NCBI RefSeq assembly: GCF_025466085.1
Contig: NZ_JANLOD010000065.1
Span: 1 to 64,000, forward strand
Length of the DNA: 64,000 nt
Reading direction: 5' to 3'
DNA from: Pseudomonas sp. 14P_8.1_Bac3
GTDB taxonomy: Bacteria; Pseudomonadota; Gammaproteobacteria; Pseudomonadales; Pseudomonadaceae
A program made the position numbers and the translations under genes. Positions 25,960 to 34,933 of this stretch are shown here, one piece after another. The stretch's first letter is position 1, and every line of letters starts with the position of its first letter. The notes beneath the pieces were generated by a model, which saw only the letters and a list, made by a program, of their open reading frames with translations, was not told the origin of the DNA and did not search any database.

Positions 25960-26610
25960 CTAGGTTCGAATCAAGTGGCCGCTGGCCGCGAGTAACTGCC
26001 CATCCAGTAAAGCACCTTGTTCATCGAGAGATAAACGACCTTCGGCAAACCAGCGGACGGCCATCGGGTAGATCAGGTGTTCCTGGGTGTGAACTCGCTG
26101 CGCCAGACTTTGCGGCGAATCGTGCAACTCTACCGGTATTACTGCCTGTACGACCAGTGGTCCGCCATCGAGTTCCTCGGTGACAAAGTGCACGGAGCAA
26201 CCGTGCTCGGTGTCACCGGCCTCCAGCGCGCGCTGATGGGTGTGTAACCCTTTGTATTTGGGCAGCAGCGAGGGATGGATATTGAGCAGGCGGCCCGCAT
26301 AGTGACGGACGAAGTCAGCGCTGAGGATGCGCATGAAACCGGCCAGGACCACGAGTTTGGGATTGAAGGCGTCGATCAGTTCGATCAACGCGGCATCGAA
26401 GGCCTCGCGGCCGTCGTAGGCCTTGTGATCCAGGGAGCGGGTGTCGATACCCGCGTCCCTGGCACGTTGCAGCCCGTAGGCGTCGGCGCGGTTGGAAATC
26501 ACCGCAGCGATGCGGACCGGGCTGTCGCCGGTCCGCGTGCTGTCGATCAGGGCCTGCAAGTTACTGCCGGTGCCGGACAACAGCACCACCACATCACAGG
26601 TGTCGGACAT
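25960..26610 (-). CDS. purN: Phosphoribosylglycinamide formyltransferase
   Basis: A 216-aa formyltransferase that converts GAR to FGAR with 10-formyl-THF in purine synthesis. The N-terminal LLSGTGSNLQALID nucleotide-binding loop and the catalytic region GFMRILSADFV...NIHPSLLPKYKG with Asn/His, plus Asp in the ELDGGP segment, are conserved. Its start overlaps the purM stop by one base. Length is normal for PurN. Confidence 0.97.
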   Translation of the reverse strand: MSDTCDVVVLLSGTGSNLQALIDSTRTGDSPVRIAAVISNRADAYGLQRARDAGIDTRSLDHKAYDGREAFDAALIELIDAFNPKLVVLAGFMRILSADFVRHYAGRLLNIHPSLLPKYKGLHTHQRALEAGDTEHGCSVHFVTEELDGGPLVVQAVIPVELHDSPQSLAQRVHTQEHLIYPMAVRWFAEGRLSLDEQGALLDGQLLAASGHLIRT

Positions 26611-27668
26611 TAATGAGCCTTGAGGTTCTTCAGTTCAACCTGTGCCGCGCCTTCGGCAGCGGTGGCGATCTGACCGATGACCCAAGGCTGTTCGCCGGCT
26701 TCACGCAGGACATTCAGGGCGGTTTCAACGTGCTCTTGCGCCACGCAGATCACCATGCCGACGCCGCAGTTCAGCACGCGGTGCATTTCGTTTTCGTCGA
26801 CGTTGCCTTGCTCTTGCAGCCAGTCGAACACGGCAGGACGGGTCCAGCTGGCGACGTCGACCACCGCTTGTGCACCTTTTGGCAGCACGCGCGGGATGTT
26901 GTCCAGCAGACCGCCACCGGTGATGTGGGCCATGGCCTTGACGGCGCCGGTGTCCTTGATCAGCTTCAACAGCGGCTTCACATAGATGCGGGTCGGGGCC
27001 ATCAGCAGGTCGGTCAGCGGCTTGCCGTCGAGCTGGATGTTTTCGATGTCGGCGCCGGACACTTCGATGATCTTGCGGATCAGCGAGTAACCGTTGGAGT
27101 GCGGGCCGGAAGACGGCAGGGCGAGCAGGGCATCGCCGGACGCGACTTTCGAGCCGTCGATGATTTCGGATTTTTCCACGACGCCAACGCAGAAGCCGGC
27201 CAGGTCGTAGTCTTCGCCTTCGTACATGCCAGGCATTTCAGCGGTTTCGCCGCCGACCAGGGAGCAGCCGGACAGTTCGCAGCCTGCGCCGATGCCGGTG
27301 ACGACCTGAGTCGCGGTCTCGACGTTCAGTTTGCCGGTGGCATAGTAGTCGAGGAAGAACAGCGGCTCGGCGCCGCAAACCACCAGGTCGTTCACGCACA
27401 TGGCCACCAGGTCGATGCCGATGCTGTCGTGCTTGTTCAGGTTCAGCGCCAGGCGCAGCTTGGTGCCGACGCCGTCGGTGCCGGAAACCAGCACGGGTTG
27501 CTTGTAGCCGGCCGGGATTTCGCAGAGGGCGCCGAAACCGCCCAGGCCGCCCATGACTTCCGGGCGCGCAGTGCGCTTGGCGACGCTCTTGATGCGTTCG
27601 ACCAATGCTTCACCGGCGTCGATGTCTACACCGGCGTCCTTGTAGCTCAGGGAGGGTTGCTTGCTCAT
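26610..27668 (-). CDS. purM: Phosphoribosylformylglycinamidine cyclo-ligase
   Basis: A 352-aa AIR synthetase that closes the imidazole ring of the purine precursor. SYKDAGVDIDAGEALV at the N-terminus and SGTDGVGTKLRLA are family hallmarks. The start at 27668 (MSKQPSLSYKD) is the conserved one; the frame runs to 27740 but that part has no family match. It heads purM-purN-DUF3108. The 382-nt gap to the divergent DUF2066 gene should carry both promoters; I see no clear operator or promoter hexamers there. Confidence 0.97.
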   Translation of the reverse strand: MSKQPSLSYKDAGVDIDAGEALVERIKSVAKRTARPEVMGGLGGFGALCEIPAGYKQPVLVSGTDGVGTKLRLALNLNKHDSIGIDLVAMCVNDLVVCGAEPLFFLDYYATGKLNVETATQVVTGIGAGCELSGCSLVGGETAEMPGMYEGEDYDLAGFCVGVVEKSEIIDGSKVASGDALLALPSSGPHSNGYSLIRKIIEVSGADIENIQLDGKPLTDLLMAPTRIYVKPLLKLIKDTGAVKAMAHITGGGLLDNIPRVLPKGAQAVVDVASWTRPAVFDWLQEQGNVDENEMHRVLNCGVGMVICVAQEHVETALNVLREAGEQPWVIGQIATAAEGAAQVELKNLKAH

Positions 27669-28050
27669 GATCCAGGCCTTTAGGGGGGATTCAGGGGTAA
27701 CGACCGAGTCCAGTGGGACCGCCGAAAAAACGAAGGGCATGTGCCATGCGCGAATTCAGGGTGCCCGGCTGTCGCCGGTCTGCGAAGGCGCGCGATTTTA
27801 TCAGGCTTGAGGGGCAGCGGCCATCCTCAGGCCGACCGCAGGGGCATATCGATACAAAAAAACCGCCATTGCCCGTGTTGGTTGCCTCCCGCATGGCTGT
27901 ATAAGGTATCGCGATTAACCGTCTATCGTTATGGCAGTGAGAAAAACTTAACCGCGACGTGTGAATGTTTTGCGTCGGGCGATGGTCACAGCCTTGCTCG
28001 ATTGTCTTCATGCGGTCAGTTCCAGCTGCTCTTGTCGTCAGGAATCTTCC

Positions 28051-29106
28051 ATGCGTTTTTTCAGATCATTGTTTGTGGGCTGCTTGTCCCTGATCAGCCT
28101 GGCGAGTCACGCCGAAACCGTCAAAAGCCTTTATCAGGTGCGCGAGCCGGTCACCAGCCAGGCGCCTGAGGAGCGCGATCAAGCCACCCAGCGTGCGCTC
28201 GACACGCTGGTGCTGCGCCTGACCGGCGATCCCAAGGCTGCGCAAAGCCCGGGGTTGGCGGCTATTCGCAAGGACCCGCAACAGATCATCAGCCAGTACG
28301 GTTTCGACGCCGGCCCGCCGGAAGTGCTCAAGGTCGATTTCGACCCGGCCAGCACCGAGCAAGCATTGCGCCGCGCCGGTCTATCGCTGTGGGGGGCGAA
28401 TCGGCCATCGATCCTGGCGTGGTGGTTGAACGATGCAACGGAAGGTTCAAGTCTGGTCGGTGACGGTCAGGCCAGCGCCGCGCCACTGCGCCGCGCGGCG
28501 CAACATCGTGGCCTGCCGCTGCGCTTGCCATTGGCGGACCTGAGCGAGCAATTGGTCGCTACGGCGCCGAACCTTGAAGGAACCGATGCGGCGCCGTTGC
28601 ACGGTGCATCGGAACGCTACAACGCTGACGCCCTGCTCGCGGTGCATGCTCATGAAGAGGGTGGTCAGTGGCAGGCAAAATGGCATTTGTGGCTGGGCGA
28701 TCAGAAGGAAGCGGGCAGCGTCCAGGGCGCGGATCAGGCGGCCGTGGCTGACGCGGTGATGCTGGCGGTCAGTCAGCGCCTGGCGCCAAGGTTTGTCGTC
28801 AAGCCAGGGGCTTCAGGCGAGCAATTGCTGGAAGTGCAGGGCATGAACCTGGAGCGTTACGCGACACTCGGGCGCTTGCTGGAGCCGTTTGGCGCACGCC
28901 TGCAAAGCGTCGATGCTGACCGGATTCTCTATCGGGTCAATGGGAGCGCCGATCAGTTGCGCTCGCAGCTGTCGCTGGCGAAGTTGCAGGAAGTTCCGGC
29001 GGGCGAGGCTCCGACGCCGACGGCGCCTGTTCAGCCGGCCGAAGGTTCCGCACCTGTCGCGGCACCAACGCCCTCTCCGGTGCCGCAGTTGCGGTTCCGT
29101 TGGTAA
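28051..29106 (+). CDS. DUF2066 secreted protein
   Basis: A 351-aa protein with a signal peptide (MRFFRSLFVGCLSLISLASHA) and a long DUF2066 region, ending in a Pro/Ala-rich tail PTPTAPVQPAEG. DUF2066 proteins are found in gammaproteobacteria beside purMN, AI-2E permease and hda, as here, and have no established function. The ATG at 28051 follows AGGA and begins the signal peptide. It should be periplasmic or membrane-attached. Confidence 0.88.
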   Translation: MRFFRSLFVGCLSLISLASHAETVKSLYQVREPVTSQAPEERDQATQRALDTLVLRLTGDPKAAQSPGLAAIRKDPQQIISQYGFDAGPPEVLKVDFDPASTEQALRRAGLSLWGANRPSILAWWLNDATEGSSLVGDGQASAAPLRRAAQHRGLPLRLPLADLSEQLVATAPNLEGTDAAPLHGASERYNADALLAVHAHEEGGQWQAKWHLWLGDQKEAGSVQGADQAAVADAVMLAVSQRLAPRFVVKPGASGEQLLEVQGMNLERYATLGRLLEPFGARLQSVDADRILYRVNGSADQLRSQLSLAKLQEVPAGEAPTPTAPVQPAEGSAPVAAPTPSPVPQLRFRW

Positions 29107-29143
29107 GGTTTCTTTCTTTATATAGCAGCAAATGGAGTGGTAC

Positions 29144-30217
29144 ATGGCCGATACACGGCGTTGGTTCTGGTTGGGTGGAGTGGTGCTGCTCTGCGCGTTT
29201 ATCTGGCTGCTGCATCCGATTTTGACGCCGTTCCTGGTGGCACTGCTGTTGGCCTATCTGTTCGATCCACTGGTGGATCGGCTGGAAAAGGCTGGCCTGT
29301 CCCGGACCTGGGGCGTGGTGGCGGTGTTTGCGCTGTTCACGTTGATCTTCACCACGTTGCTGCTGGTGTTGGTGCCGATGCTCGCCAAGCAGCTGTTTCG
29401 CTTGTATGAGCTGGCGCCACAGATGCTCGATTGGTTGCAGCACACCGCGCTGCCGTGGGCGCAATCGAAGTTCGGGCTGTCGGATGGGTTCTGGAAGTTC
29501 GACAAACTCAAGGCCGCCATCAGCGAACACATGGGGCAGACCACTGACATCGTCGGCGTGGTGCTGAGCCAGGCGACCGCTTCCGGCCTGGCCCTGATCG
29601 GTTGGCTGGCCAACCTGGTACTGATCCCGGTGGTGAGCTTCTACTTGCTGCGGGACTGGGACGTGATGATGGCCAAGATCCGCAGCCTTCTGCCCCGTGA
29701 TCGTGAAGAACGTGTGGTCACCCTGGCGGGTGAATGTCACGAAGTGCTCGGTGCGTTCGTGCGCGGGCAGTTGCTGGTGATGGTGGCGCTGGGCGTGATC
29801 TACGCGGCCGGGCTGATGCTGGTCGGGCTGGAACTCGGGCTGTTGATCGGTCTGATCGCCGGTCTGGCGGCGATTGTGCCGTACATGGGGTTCGTCATCG
29901 GGATTGGCGCGGCGTTGATTGCCGGGCTGTTCCAGTTTGGCGGCGACTTGTACCCAATGATTGGCATCGTCGCGGTGTTCATGGTCGGCCAGGCGCTGGA
30001 GGGCATGGTGCTAACGCCGTTGCTGGTGGGGGACCGGATCGGTCTGCACCCGGTGGCGGTGATCTTCGCGATTCTGGCGGGGGGTGAGCTGTTCGGTTTT
30101 ACCGGCGTGCTGCTGGCGTTGCCGGTGGCAGCGGTGATCATGGTGCTGGTGCGCCATGTGCATGATTTGTATAAAGACTCCGATATTTACAGTGGTGTCG
30201 AGGATCCTGATCTTTAG
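29144..30217 (+). CDS. AI-2E family transporter (PerM/TqsA-like permease)
   Basis: A 357-aa protein with about eight membrane helices: two near the N-terminus (about 10-50), one at 65-85, and a C-terminal cluster from about residue 150. The GLELGLLIGLIAGLAAIVPYMGF and LVGDRIGLHPVAVIFAILAGGELFG segments are typical of the AI-2E exporter family. Members export autoinducer-2 or act as antiporters; the substrate here is unknown. ATG at 29144 is preferred over 29132 because GGAG lies 5-8 nt upstream. It follows DUF2066 by 37 nt and precedes hda. Confidence 0.9.
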   Translation: MADTRRWFWLGGVVLLCAFIWLLHPILTPFLVALLLAYLFDPLVDRLEKAGLSRTWGVVAVFALFTLIFTTLLLVLVPMLAKQLFRLYELAPQMLDWLQHTALPWAQSKFGLSDGFWKFDKLKAAISEHMGQTTDIVGVVLSQATASGLALIGWLANLVLIPVVSFYLLRDWDVMMAKIRSLLPRDREERVVTLAGECHEVLGAFVRGQLLVMVALGVIYAAGLMLVGLELGLLIGLIAGLAAIVPYMGFVIGIGAALIAGLFQFGGDLYPMIGIVAVFMVGQALEGMVLTPLLVGDRIGLHPVAVIFAILAGGELFGFTGVLLALPVAAVIMVLVRHVHDLYKDSDIYSGVEDPDL

Positions 30218-30447
30218 GGTTCGCCGATGACCCGCCGTGGGCGGCCTGGTTCACTGCCAGGCTGGCCCCTAAGCGTTGCGCGGCTGTCACAGGCACCGCC
30301 AAAGAAACGCTCATGAAACCAGTGCGATAACGCAAACCTTTGATTTTGCTTATGGTCTGTCGCATTGTGCGGTCAGCGTCACGGGTATAAACTTCGCAAA
30401 CTTTACACAGAGGCCACTAACGGTTCCTTTGGAACTGTTCAGTCAGC

Positions 30448-31152
30448 ATGAAACCGATTCAGCTGCCCCTAGGTGTGCGTCTGCGTGATGACGCTACCTT
30501 TATCAATTACTACCCAGGCGCCAATGCCGCTGCACTCGGCTACGTCGAGCGGCTTTGCGAAGCCGACGCCGGCTGGACCGAGAGCCTGATTTATCTCTGG
30601 GGCAAGGACGGGGTAGGGCGTACGCATCTGCTGCAGGCGGCCTGTCTGCGCTTCGAGCAGTTGGGAGAGCCGGCGGTGTACCTGCCGTTGGCCGAGCTGC
30701 TGGATCGCGGCGTCGAAATTCTCGATAACCTCGAACAATACGAACTGGTCTGCCTGGATGATTTACAGGCAGTCGCCGGGCGGGCGGATTGGGAAGAAGC
30801 GCTGTTCCATCTGTTCAACCGACTGCGTGACAGCGGTCGGCGCCTGCTGATTGCCGCATCGACTTCGCCGCGCGAACTGCCGGTTAAACTGGCGGACCTG
30901 AAATCGCGACTGACCCTGGCGCTGATTTTCCAGATGCGACCGCTGTCCGATGAGGATAAATTACGTGCGTTGCAGTTGCGCGCATCCCGTCGCGGTCTGC
31001 ACCTGACCGACGAGGTCGGGCATTTCATTCTGACTCGCGGCACCCGCAGCATGAGTGCGTTGTTCGAGCTGCTTGAACGCCTCGATCAGGCCTCTCTTCA
31101 AGCTCAGCGCAAGCTGACCATCCCGTTCCTGAAAGAGACGCTGGGCTGGTAA
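30448..31152 (+). CDS. hda: DnaA regulatory inactivator Hda
   Basis: A 234-aa AAA+ protein related to DnaA domain III. The N-terminal QLPL (residues 5-8) is a beta-clamp-binding motif. The Walker A region WGKDGVGRTHLLQA has Arg in place of Lys, as in E. coli Hda, and Walker B is VCLDDLQAV. With the clamp and ADP, Hda stimulates ATP hydrolysis by DnaA and prevents re-initiation of replication. The start lacks a strong ribosome-binding site. The 230-nt upstream gap has no visible gene. Confidence 0.96.
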   Translation: MKPIQLPLGVRLRDDATFINYYPGANAAALGYVERLCEADAGWTESLIYLWGKDGVGRTHLLQAACLRFEQLGEPAVYLPLAELLDRGVEILDNLEQYELVCLDDLQAVAGRADWEEALFHLFNRLRDSGRRLLIAASTSPRELPVKLADLKSRLTLALIFQMRPLSDEDKLRALQLRASRRGLHLTDEVGHFILTRGTRSMSALFELLERLDQASLQAQRKLTIPFLKETLGW

Positions 31153-31366
31153 AATCCCAGGTTTTTCGCGGCCTGCGGCATATTTCAGGCGCCAGAAAAT
31201 CCGCTTTCCTACGGTGTGCAGGCTGCGCAAACGTCTATATGGGGCTTAAGCGCTTAGATGTTAACGAGAAGCCGGGAAGTCACATAAAGTTCGATTGAAT
31301 TTGCAAATGAGGTTGATAGCGGGCATAGTCTCGGCTTCTTTACAACTATCAGCCACGGTCGTGCCC

Positions 31367-31999
31367 ATGCTAAATCGCTTCGCACCCCTCGTGCCTCTCG
31401 CACTCGTTACCCTGTTGTTCGGTTGCGCTGCCCACTCCCCAGTGTCCGAGCAGGCTCCACAACTACAGGTTCAAAATTCAGTTACGGCGCAATCGCAATC
31501 GTCTTCCGTCCTTTTCCAGGAAGAGATCGCTACCAATAAAGAACTGGCTGACTTCGCCGAAGGCAAGTCCTACCAGCTTCCGGTTCTGGCCGACAGCATC
31601 CTTGAACGTGGCATGTCGCTGATCGGTACCCGTTACCGTTTCGGTGGTACCTCAGAGGCTGGCTTCGATTGCAGCGGCTTCATCGGTTACCTGTTCCGTG
31701 AAGAGGCTGGCATGAACCTGCCGCGTTCCACTCGCGAAATGATCAACGTGGACGCACCGCTTGTCGCTCGCAGCGCACTCAAGCCGGGTGATCTGCTGTT
31801 CTTCGCCACCAACGGGCGTCGCGGGCGTGTCAGTCACGCCGGGATCTACCTGGGTGATAACCAGTTCATTCACTCCAGCAGCCGCAAAAGCGGTGGTGTC
31901 CGGGTCGATAGCCTGGGCGACAGCTACTGGAGTAAGACCTTTATCGAAGCCAAGCGCGCACTTGCGATGGCCCCGACCGTGGTCACGGCTCGCAAGTAA
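31367..31999 (+). CDS. NlpC/P60 (C40) lipoprotein peptidase, copy 1
   Basis: A 210-aa lipoprotein with a lipobox ending LLFGC (Cys20), a low-complexity linker to about residue 60 and an NlpC/P60 domain. The catalytic Cys102 lies in GFDCSGF and the catalytic His in VSHAGIYLG, with a third polar residue in FIHSSSR. Such enzymes cut gamma-D-glutamyl-meso-DAP bonds in peptidoglycan. I chose the ATG at 31367 because it opens the lipoprotein signal; no good Shine-Dalgarno is visible. A related gene lies 222 nt downstream. Confidence 0.92.
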   Translation: MLNRFAPLVPLALVTLLFGCAAHSPVSEQAPQLQVQNSVTAQSQSSSVLFQEEIATNKELADFAEGKSYQLPVLADSILERGMSLIGTRYRFGGTSEAGFDCSGFIGYLFREEAGMNLPRSTREMINVDAPLVARSALKPGDLLFFATNGRRGRVSHAGIYLGDNQFIHSSSRKSGGVRVDSLGDSYWSKTFIEAKRALAMAPTVVTARK

Positions 32000-32137
32000 A
32001 TCTTTGCATTGTCGCCACTCCAGTGGCGGCAATCTGCCGCTCTGCAACGGAGTAGGCGGATAGTTTGTAGGGCGAACTTAAAGTCTTACTTGAAGTTTGC
32101 CGTATAGGCGCTAGAATCCTGACTATTATCGATGGCA

Positions 32138-32172
32138 AACCGCCTGCGCCCTGCGCAGGCGGTTTTCTTTTC
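32138..32172 (+). terminator. Terminator between the two NlpC/P60 genes
   Basis: AACCGCCTGCGC and GCGCAGGCGGTT form a 12-bp stem around a short loop, followed by TTCTTTTC. A second small hairpin (TTCTGCC/GGCAGAA, 32170-32188) overlaps it. The two peptidase genes are probably separate transcripts. Confidence 0.85.
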
Positions 32173-32221
32173 TGCCCTGTCGGCAGAAAAAAAGCCGCAG
32201 CCAGATCAGGATGTTCTGCTT

Positions 32222-32761
32222 ATGACGATGTCGGCCCGCCTCGCACTCATGTTCTTCGCCGCGCTGCTCAGCGCCTGCGCCAGCCGCACCCCACCGCCGC
32301 CTGCGCCGGTGGTTCGCGCGCCGATCGTCTTCGGTTCCTCCCAACCCTTTTCGCCTGAAGCCGAAGACGTGCTGTTCCGCGCGTTGGGTCTGGTTGGCAC
32401 GCCTTATCGCTGGGGCGGCAACACGCCGGATTCAGGTTTCGATTGCAGCGGCCTGATCGGGTATGTCTATCGCGACGTGGCTGGCATTTCCCTGCCGCGT
32501 ACCACCCGCGAGATGATCAGCATGCAGGCGGCCAACGTGGGTAAAGAAGGCCTGCAAACCGGCGACCTGATTTTCTTCGCCACCAATGGCGGCTCCCAGG
32601 TCAGTCACGCCGGGATCTATGTCGGCGAAGGCCGCTTCGTCCATGCGCCGGCCACGGGCGGCACAGTGAAGCTCGACAGCTTGTCCAAAGCCTATTGGCA
32701 GAAAGCCTACCTGAGTGCCAAGCGCGTTCTGCAGCCCGAGCATCTGGCGCGCAATCCCTGA
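32222..32761 (+). CDS. NlpC/P60 (C40) lipoprotein peptidase, copy 2
   Basis: A 179-aa lipoprotein (lipobox LLSAC, Cys19) with a proline-rich linker (TPPPPAPV) and an NlpC/P60 domain. The catalytic Cys75 is in GFDCSGLIGY and the His in VSHAGIYVGEGRFVHAPA. It is shorter than copy 1, mainly in the linker. ATG 32222 or 32228 both fit the signal peptide. AGGAT lies about 10 nt upstream of the first. The O-methyltransferase gene follows after 15 nt. Confidence 0.92.
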   Translation: MTMSARLALMFFAALLSACASRTPPPPAPVVRAPIVFGSSQPFSPEAEDVLFRALGLVGTPYRWGGNTPDSGFDCSGLIGYVYRDVAGISLPRTTREMISMQAANVGKEGLQTGDLIFFATNGGSQVSHAGIYVGEGRFVHAPATGGTVKLDSLSKAYWQKAYLSAKRVLQPEHLARNP

Positions 32762-32776
32762 TTCGCAGAGGTTGTC

Positions 32777-33430
32777 ATGACCGCTCGCACACTCAATCTC
32801 GATGACTCCCTGTATCAATACCTGCTTGACGTTTCCCTGAGGGAAACGCCGCTGCTCAGGCGCCTGCGCGATGAAACCCAGGCGCTGCCCATGGCGCGCT
32901 GGCAGGTGGCGCCGGAGCAGGGCCAGTTCCTCGCCCTGCTGGTGAAGCTCATTGGCGCCCGGCGTGTGCTGGAAGTCGGCACTTTCACCGGTTACAGCGC
33001 CTTGTGCATGGCGGCGGCGTTGCCGGATGACGGTTCACTGATCTGCTGCGACGTGCCTGGCGACTACAACGCCACCGCGCGGCGTTACTGGCAGGAAGCG
33101 GGGCTCGCTGATCGTATCGATTTGCGCTTGGCACCTGCGCTGGAAACGCTCGGCCAGCTGGATCGGCCGGGGCAGTTCGACTTGATGTTCATTGACGCCG
33201 ACAAGGCTAACTATCCCGCTTACCTGGAGCATGCGCTGCGGCTGTTGCGGGTCGGCGGTCTGGCGGTGTTCGACAACACGCTGTGGAGCGGACGGGTGCT
33301 TGAGCAGAGCCCGGAGAGCGCAGACACCCGAGCCATCCAGGCGCTCAATCGCGCCTTGAAGGATGACTCGCGGGTGGATCTGTCGTTGTTGCCGTTGGGG
33401 GATGGACTCACCCTGTGTCGTAAACGTTAA
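32777..33430 (+). CDS. Class I SAM-dependent O-methyltransferase (caffeoyl-CoA type)
   Basis: A 217-aa methyltransferase. The SAM-binding motif I is RRVLEVGTFTGYSALCMAAAL (see the first 20 residues from about 56), motif II contains DLMFIDADKANYPAYLEHAL, and AVFDNTLWSGRV follows. This is the caffeoyl-CoA/catechol O-methyltransferase family, which uses a divalent metal to methylate catechol-type hydroxyls. The bacterial substrate is unknown. GAGG precedes the ATG. It is probably co-transcribed with the upstream NlpC/P60 gene. Confidence 0.9.
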   Translation: MTARTLNLDDSLYQYLLDVSLRETPLLRRLRDETQALPMARWQVAPEQGQFLALLVKLIGARRVLEVGTFTGYSALCMAAALPDDGSLICCDVPGDYNATARRYWQEAGLADRIDLRLAPALETLGQLDRPGQFDLMFIDADKANYPAYLEHALRLLRVGGLAVFDNTLWSGRVLEQSPESADTRAIQALNRALKDDSRVDLSLLPLGDGLTLCRKR

Positions 33431-33436
33431 CGCGAC

Positions 33437-33527
33437 CTTGTGGGAGCAGGCTGCCGGCGATGGCGGTGCGTCAGTCAACATCGATGTTGCAGGTGACGGC
33501 CTCATCGCCAAAGGCCCGCTCCCACCA
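33437..33527. repeat. Diverged REPIN
   Basis: The left arm CTTGTGGGAGCAGGCTGCCG (33437-33456) continues into GCGATGG, and the right arm CATCGCCAAAGGCCCGCTCC is followed by CACCAG (33503-33527). The arms are imperfect inverse copies, so this element looks older than the others in the window. It lies between the convergent methyltransferase and sugar dehydrogenase genes. Confidence 0.7.
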
Positions 33528-33551
33528 GGGAAAGCGTTCGCAGTCGAAGAG

Positions 33552-34865
33552 TTACTTCACGGCAGACACTCGCCACACCTTGTTCCCCACGTCATCGGCC
33601 ACCAGCAGATCACCCTGCCGATCAATCACCACACCCACCGGCCGGCCCATGGCGTCTTCGTCCTTGTTGAGGAAACCCGTGAGCACATCAACCGGCTGCC
33701 CGGTTGGCTTGCCGGCGCTGAACGGTACGAAAATCACCTTATAACCACTGTGCGGCTTGCGGTTCCACGAGCCGTGCTGGCCAATGAACGCGCCTTCCTT
33801 GAATTGCGCCGGCAGCGTGTTACCTTCAGCGAACGTCAGGCCCAGCGACGCGGTATGCGGGCCAACGGCGTAGTCCGGAGCGATGGCCTTGGCGACCAGG
33901 TCCGGGTTTTGCGGATCCACGCGAACATCGACGTGCTGACCGTAATAACTGAACGGCCAGCCATAGAACGCCCCGTCCTTCACCGAGGTGATGTAGTCCG
34001 GTACCAGGTCGCTGCCGATTTCATCCCGCTCGTTGACCGCTGTCCACAAAGCGCCGCTCTGCGGTTCCCAGGCCATGCCGTTGGGGTTGCGCAGGCCTGA
34101 AGCGAAAATGCGGTGATTGCCGGTGGCGCGGTCCACTTCCCAGATCGCTGCGCGACCTTCTTCCTTGTCCAGACCGTTTTCGCCGACGTTGCTGTTGGAA
34201 CCCACCGTGACATACAGCTTGCTCCCGTCCTTGCTGGCGATAACGTTTTTGGTCCAGTGGTGATTCAGCGTGCCACCCGGCAGATCCACGACTTTTGTCG
34301 GCTGCGACTTGATCGCCGTGTCGCCGTCTTCATAGTGGAAACGCAGCAAGCGGTCCGTGTCGGCGACATACAAATCATTGCCGACCAAAGTCATGCCGAA
34401 CGGCGAGTTAAGGTTTTCCAGGAACACCGTGCGGGTTTCGGCGATGCCATCGTGATCCTTGTCCCGCAACAACGTGATCCGGTTCGGGCTCGGTACGCCG
34501 GCGCCGGCGCGGCCCATGACTTTCTTCATCACCCAGCCTTTGACGCCTTTGCCATCATCCGGCTTCGGTGGCGCGTTGGTTTCGGCGACCAGCACGTCGC
34601 CATTAGGCAGCACATACAGCCAGCGCGGATGATCAAGCCCCTCGGCAAACGCCGCCACCTGAGTGCCCTCCGCGGCGGTCGGTTTAATACCGTCCGGCCA
34701 GCCGATCGCCGGGGCGATATTCACCGTCGGGATCAGGGTTTTGTTCGGTTCGGGAAGCTTGGGCGACGGGCCGGTGCCGTCGGAGACTTGCAGGCTGGAG
34801 GTCTCACCGCAGGCGGCGAGCCCTCCAGCGAGGGCGATGACGAGTACGAGCTGAGGCTTGCGCAT
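33552..34865 (-). CDS. PQQ-dependent sugar dehydrogenase-like lipoprotein (sorbosone dehydrogenase family)
   Basis: A 437-aa lipoprotein (lipobox LAAC, Cys19) followed by a six-bladed beta-propeller of the soluble glucose/L-sorbosone dehydrogenase family. The segments GLDHPRWLYVLPNGDVLVAE, NLNSPFGMTL, LPGGTLNHHWTKNV and GLRNPNGMAWEP mark successive blades and metal/PQQ-site loops. It should oxidise an aldose or aldehyde in the periplasm and needs PQQ; substrate unknown. The start at 34865 opens the signal peptide. It lies 68 nt downstream of an unknown gene on the same strand. Confidence 0.9.
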   Translation of the reverse strand: MRKPQLVLVIALAGGLAACGETSSLQVSDGTGPSPKLPEPNKTLIPTVNIAPAIGWPDGIKPTAAEGTQVAAFAEGLDHPRWLYVLPNGDVLVAETNAPPKPDDGKGVKGWVMKKVMGRAGAGVPSPNRITLLRDKDHDGIAETRTVFLENLNSPFGMTLVGNDLYVADTDRLLRFHYEDGDTAIKSQPTKVVDLPGGTLNHHWTKNVIASKDGSKLYVTVGSNSNVGENGLDKEEGRAAIWEVDRATGNHRIFASGLRNPNGMAWEPQSGALWTAVNERDEIGSDLVPDYITSVKDGAFYGWPFSYYGQHVDVRVDPQNPDLVAKAIAPDYAVGPHTASLGLTFAEGNTLPAQFKEGAFIGQHGSWNRKPHSGYKVIFVPFSAGKPTGQPVDVLTGFLNKDEDAMGRPVGVVIDRQGDLLVADDVGNKVWRVSAVK

Positions 34866-34933
34866 GCTGATCTTCCCTATAAATGCAGTGACCTGATCAA
34901 TAGAGAAGCGCAAACCCGCGATGGTTCAACCGG

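Noticed and set aside
27669..28050. Possible shared operator between purM and the DUF2066 gene
   Set aside because: I found no convincing inverted repeat or pair of promoter hexamers; the interval is unremarkable by eye.
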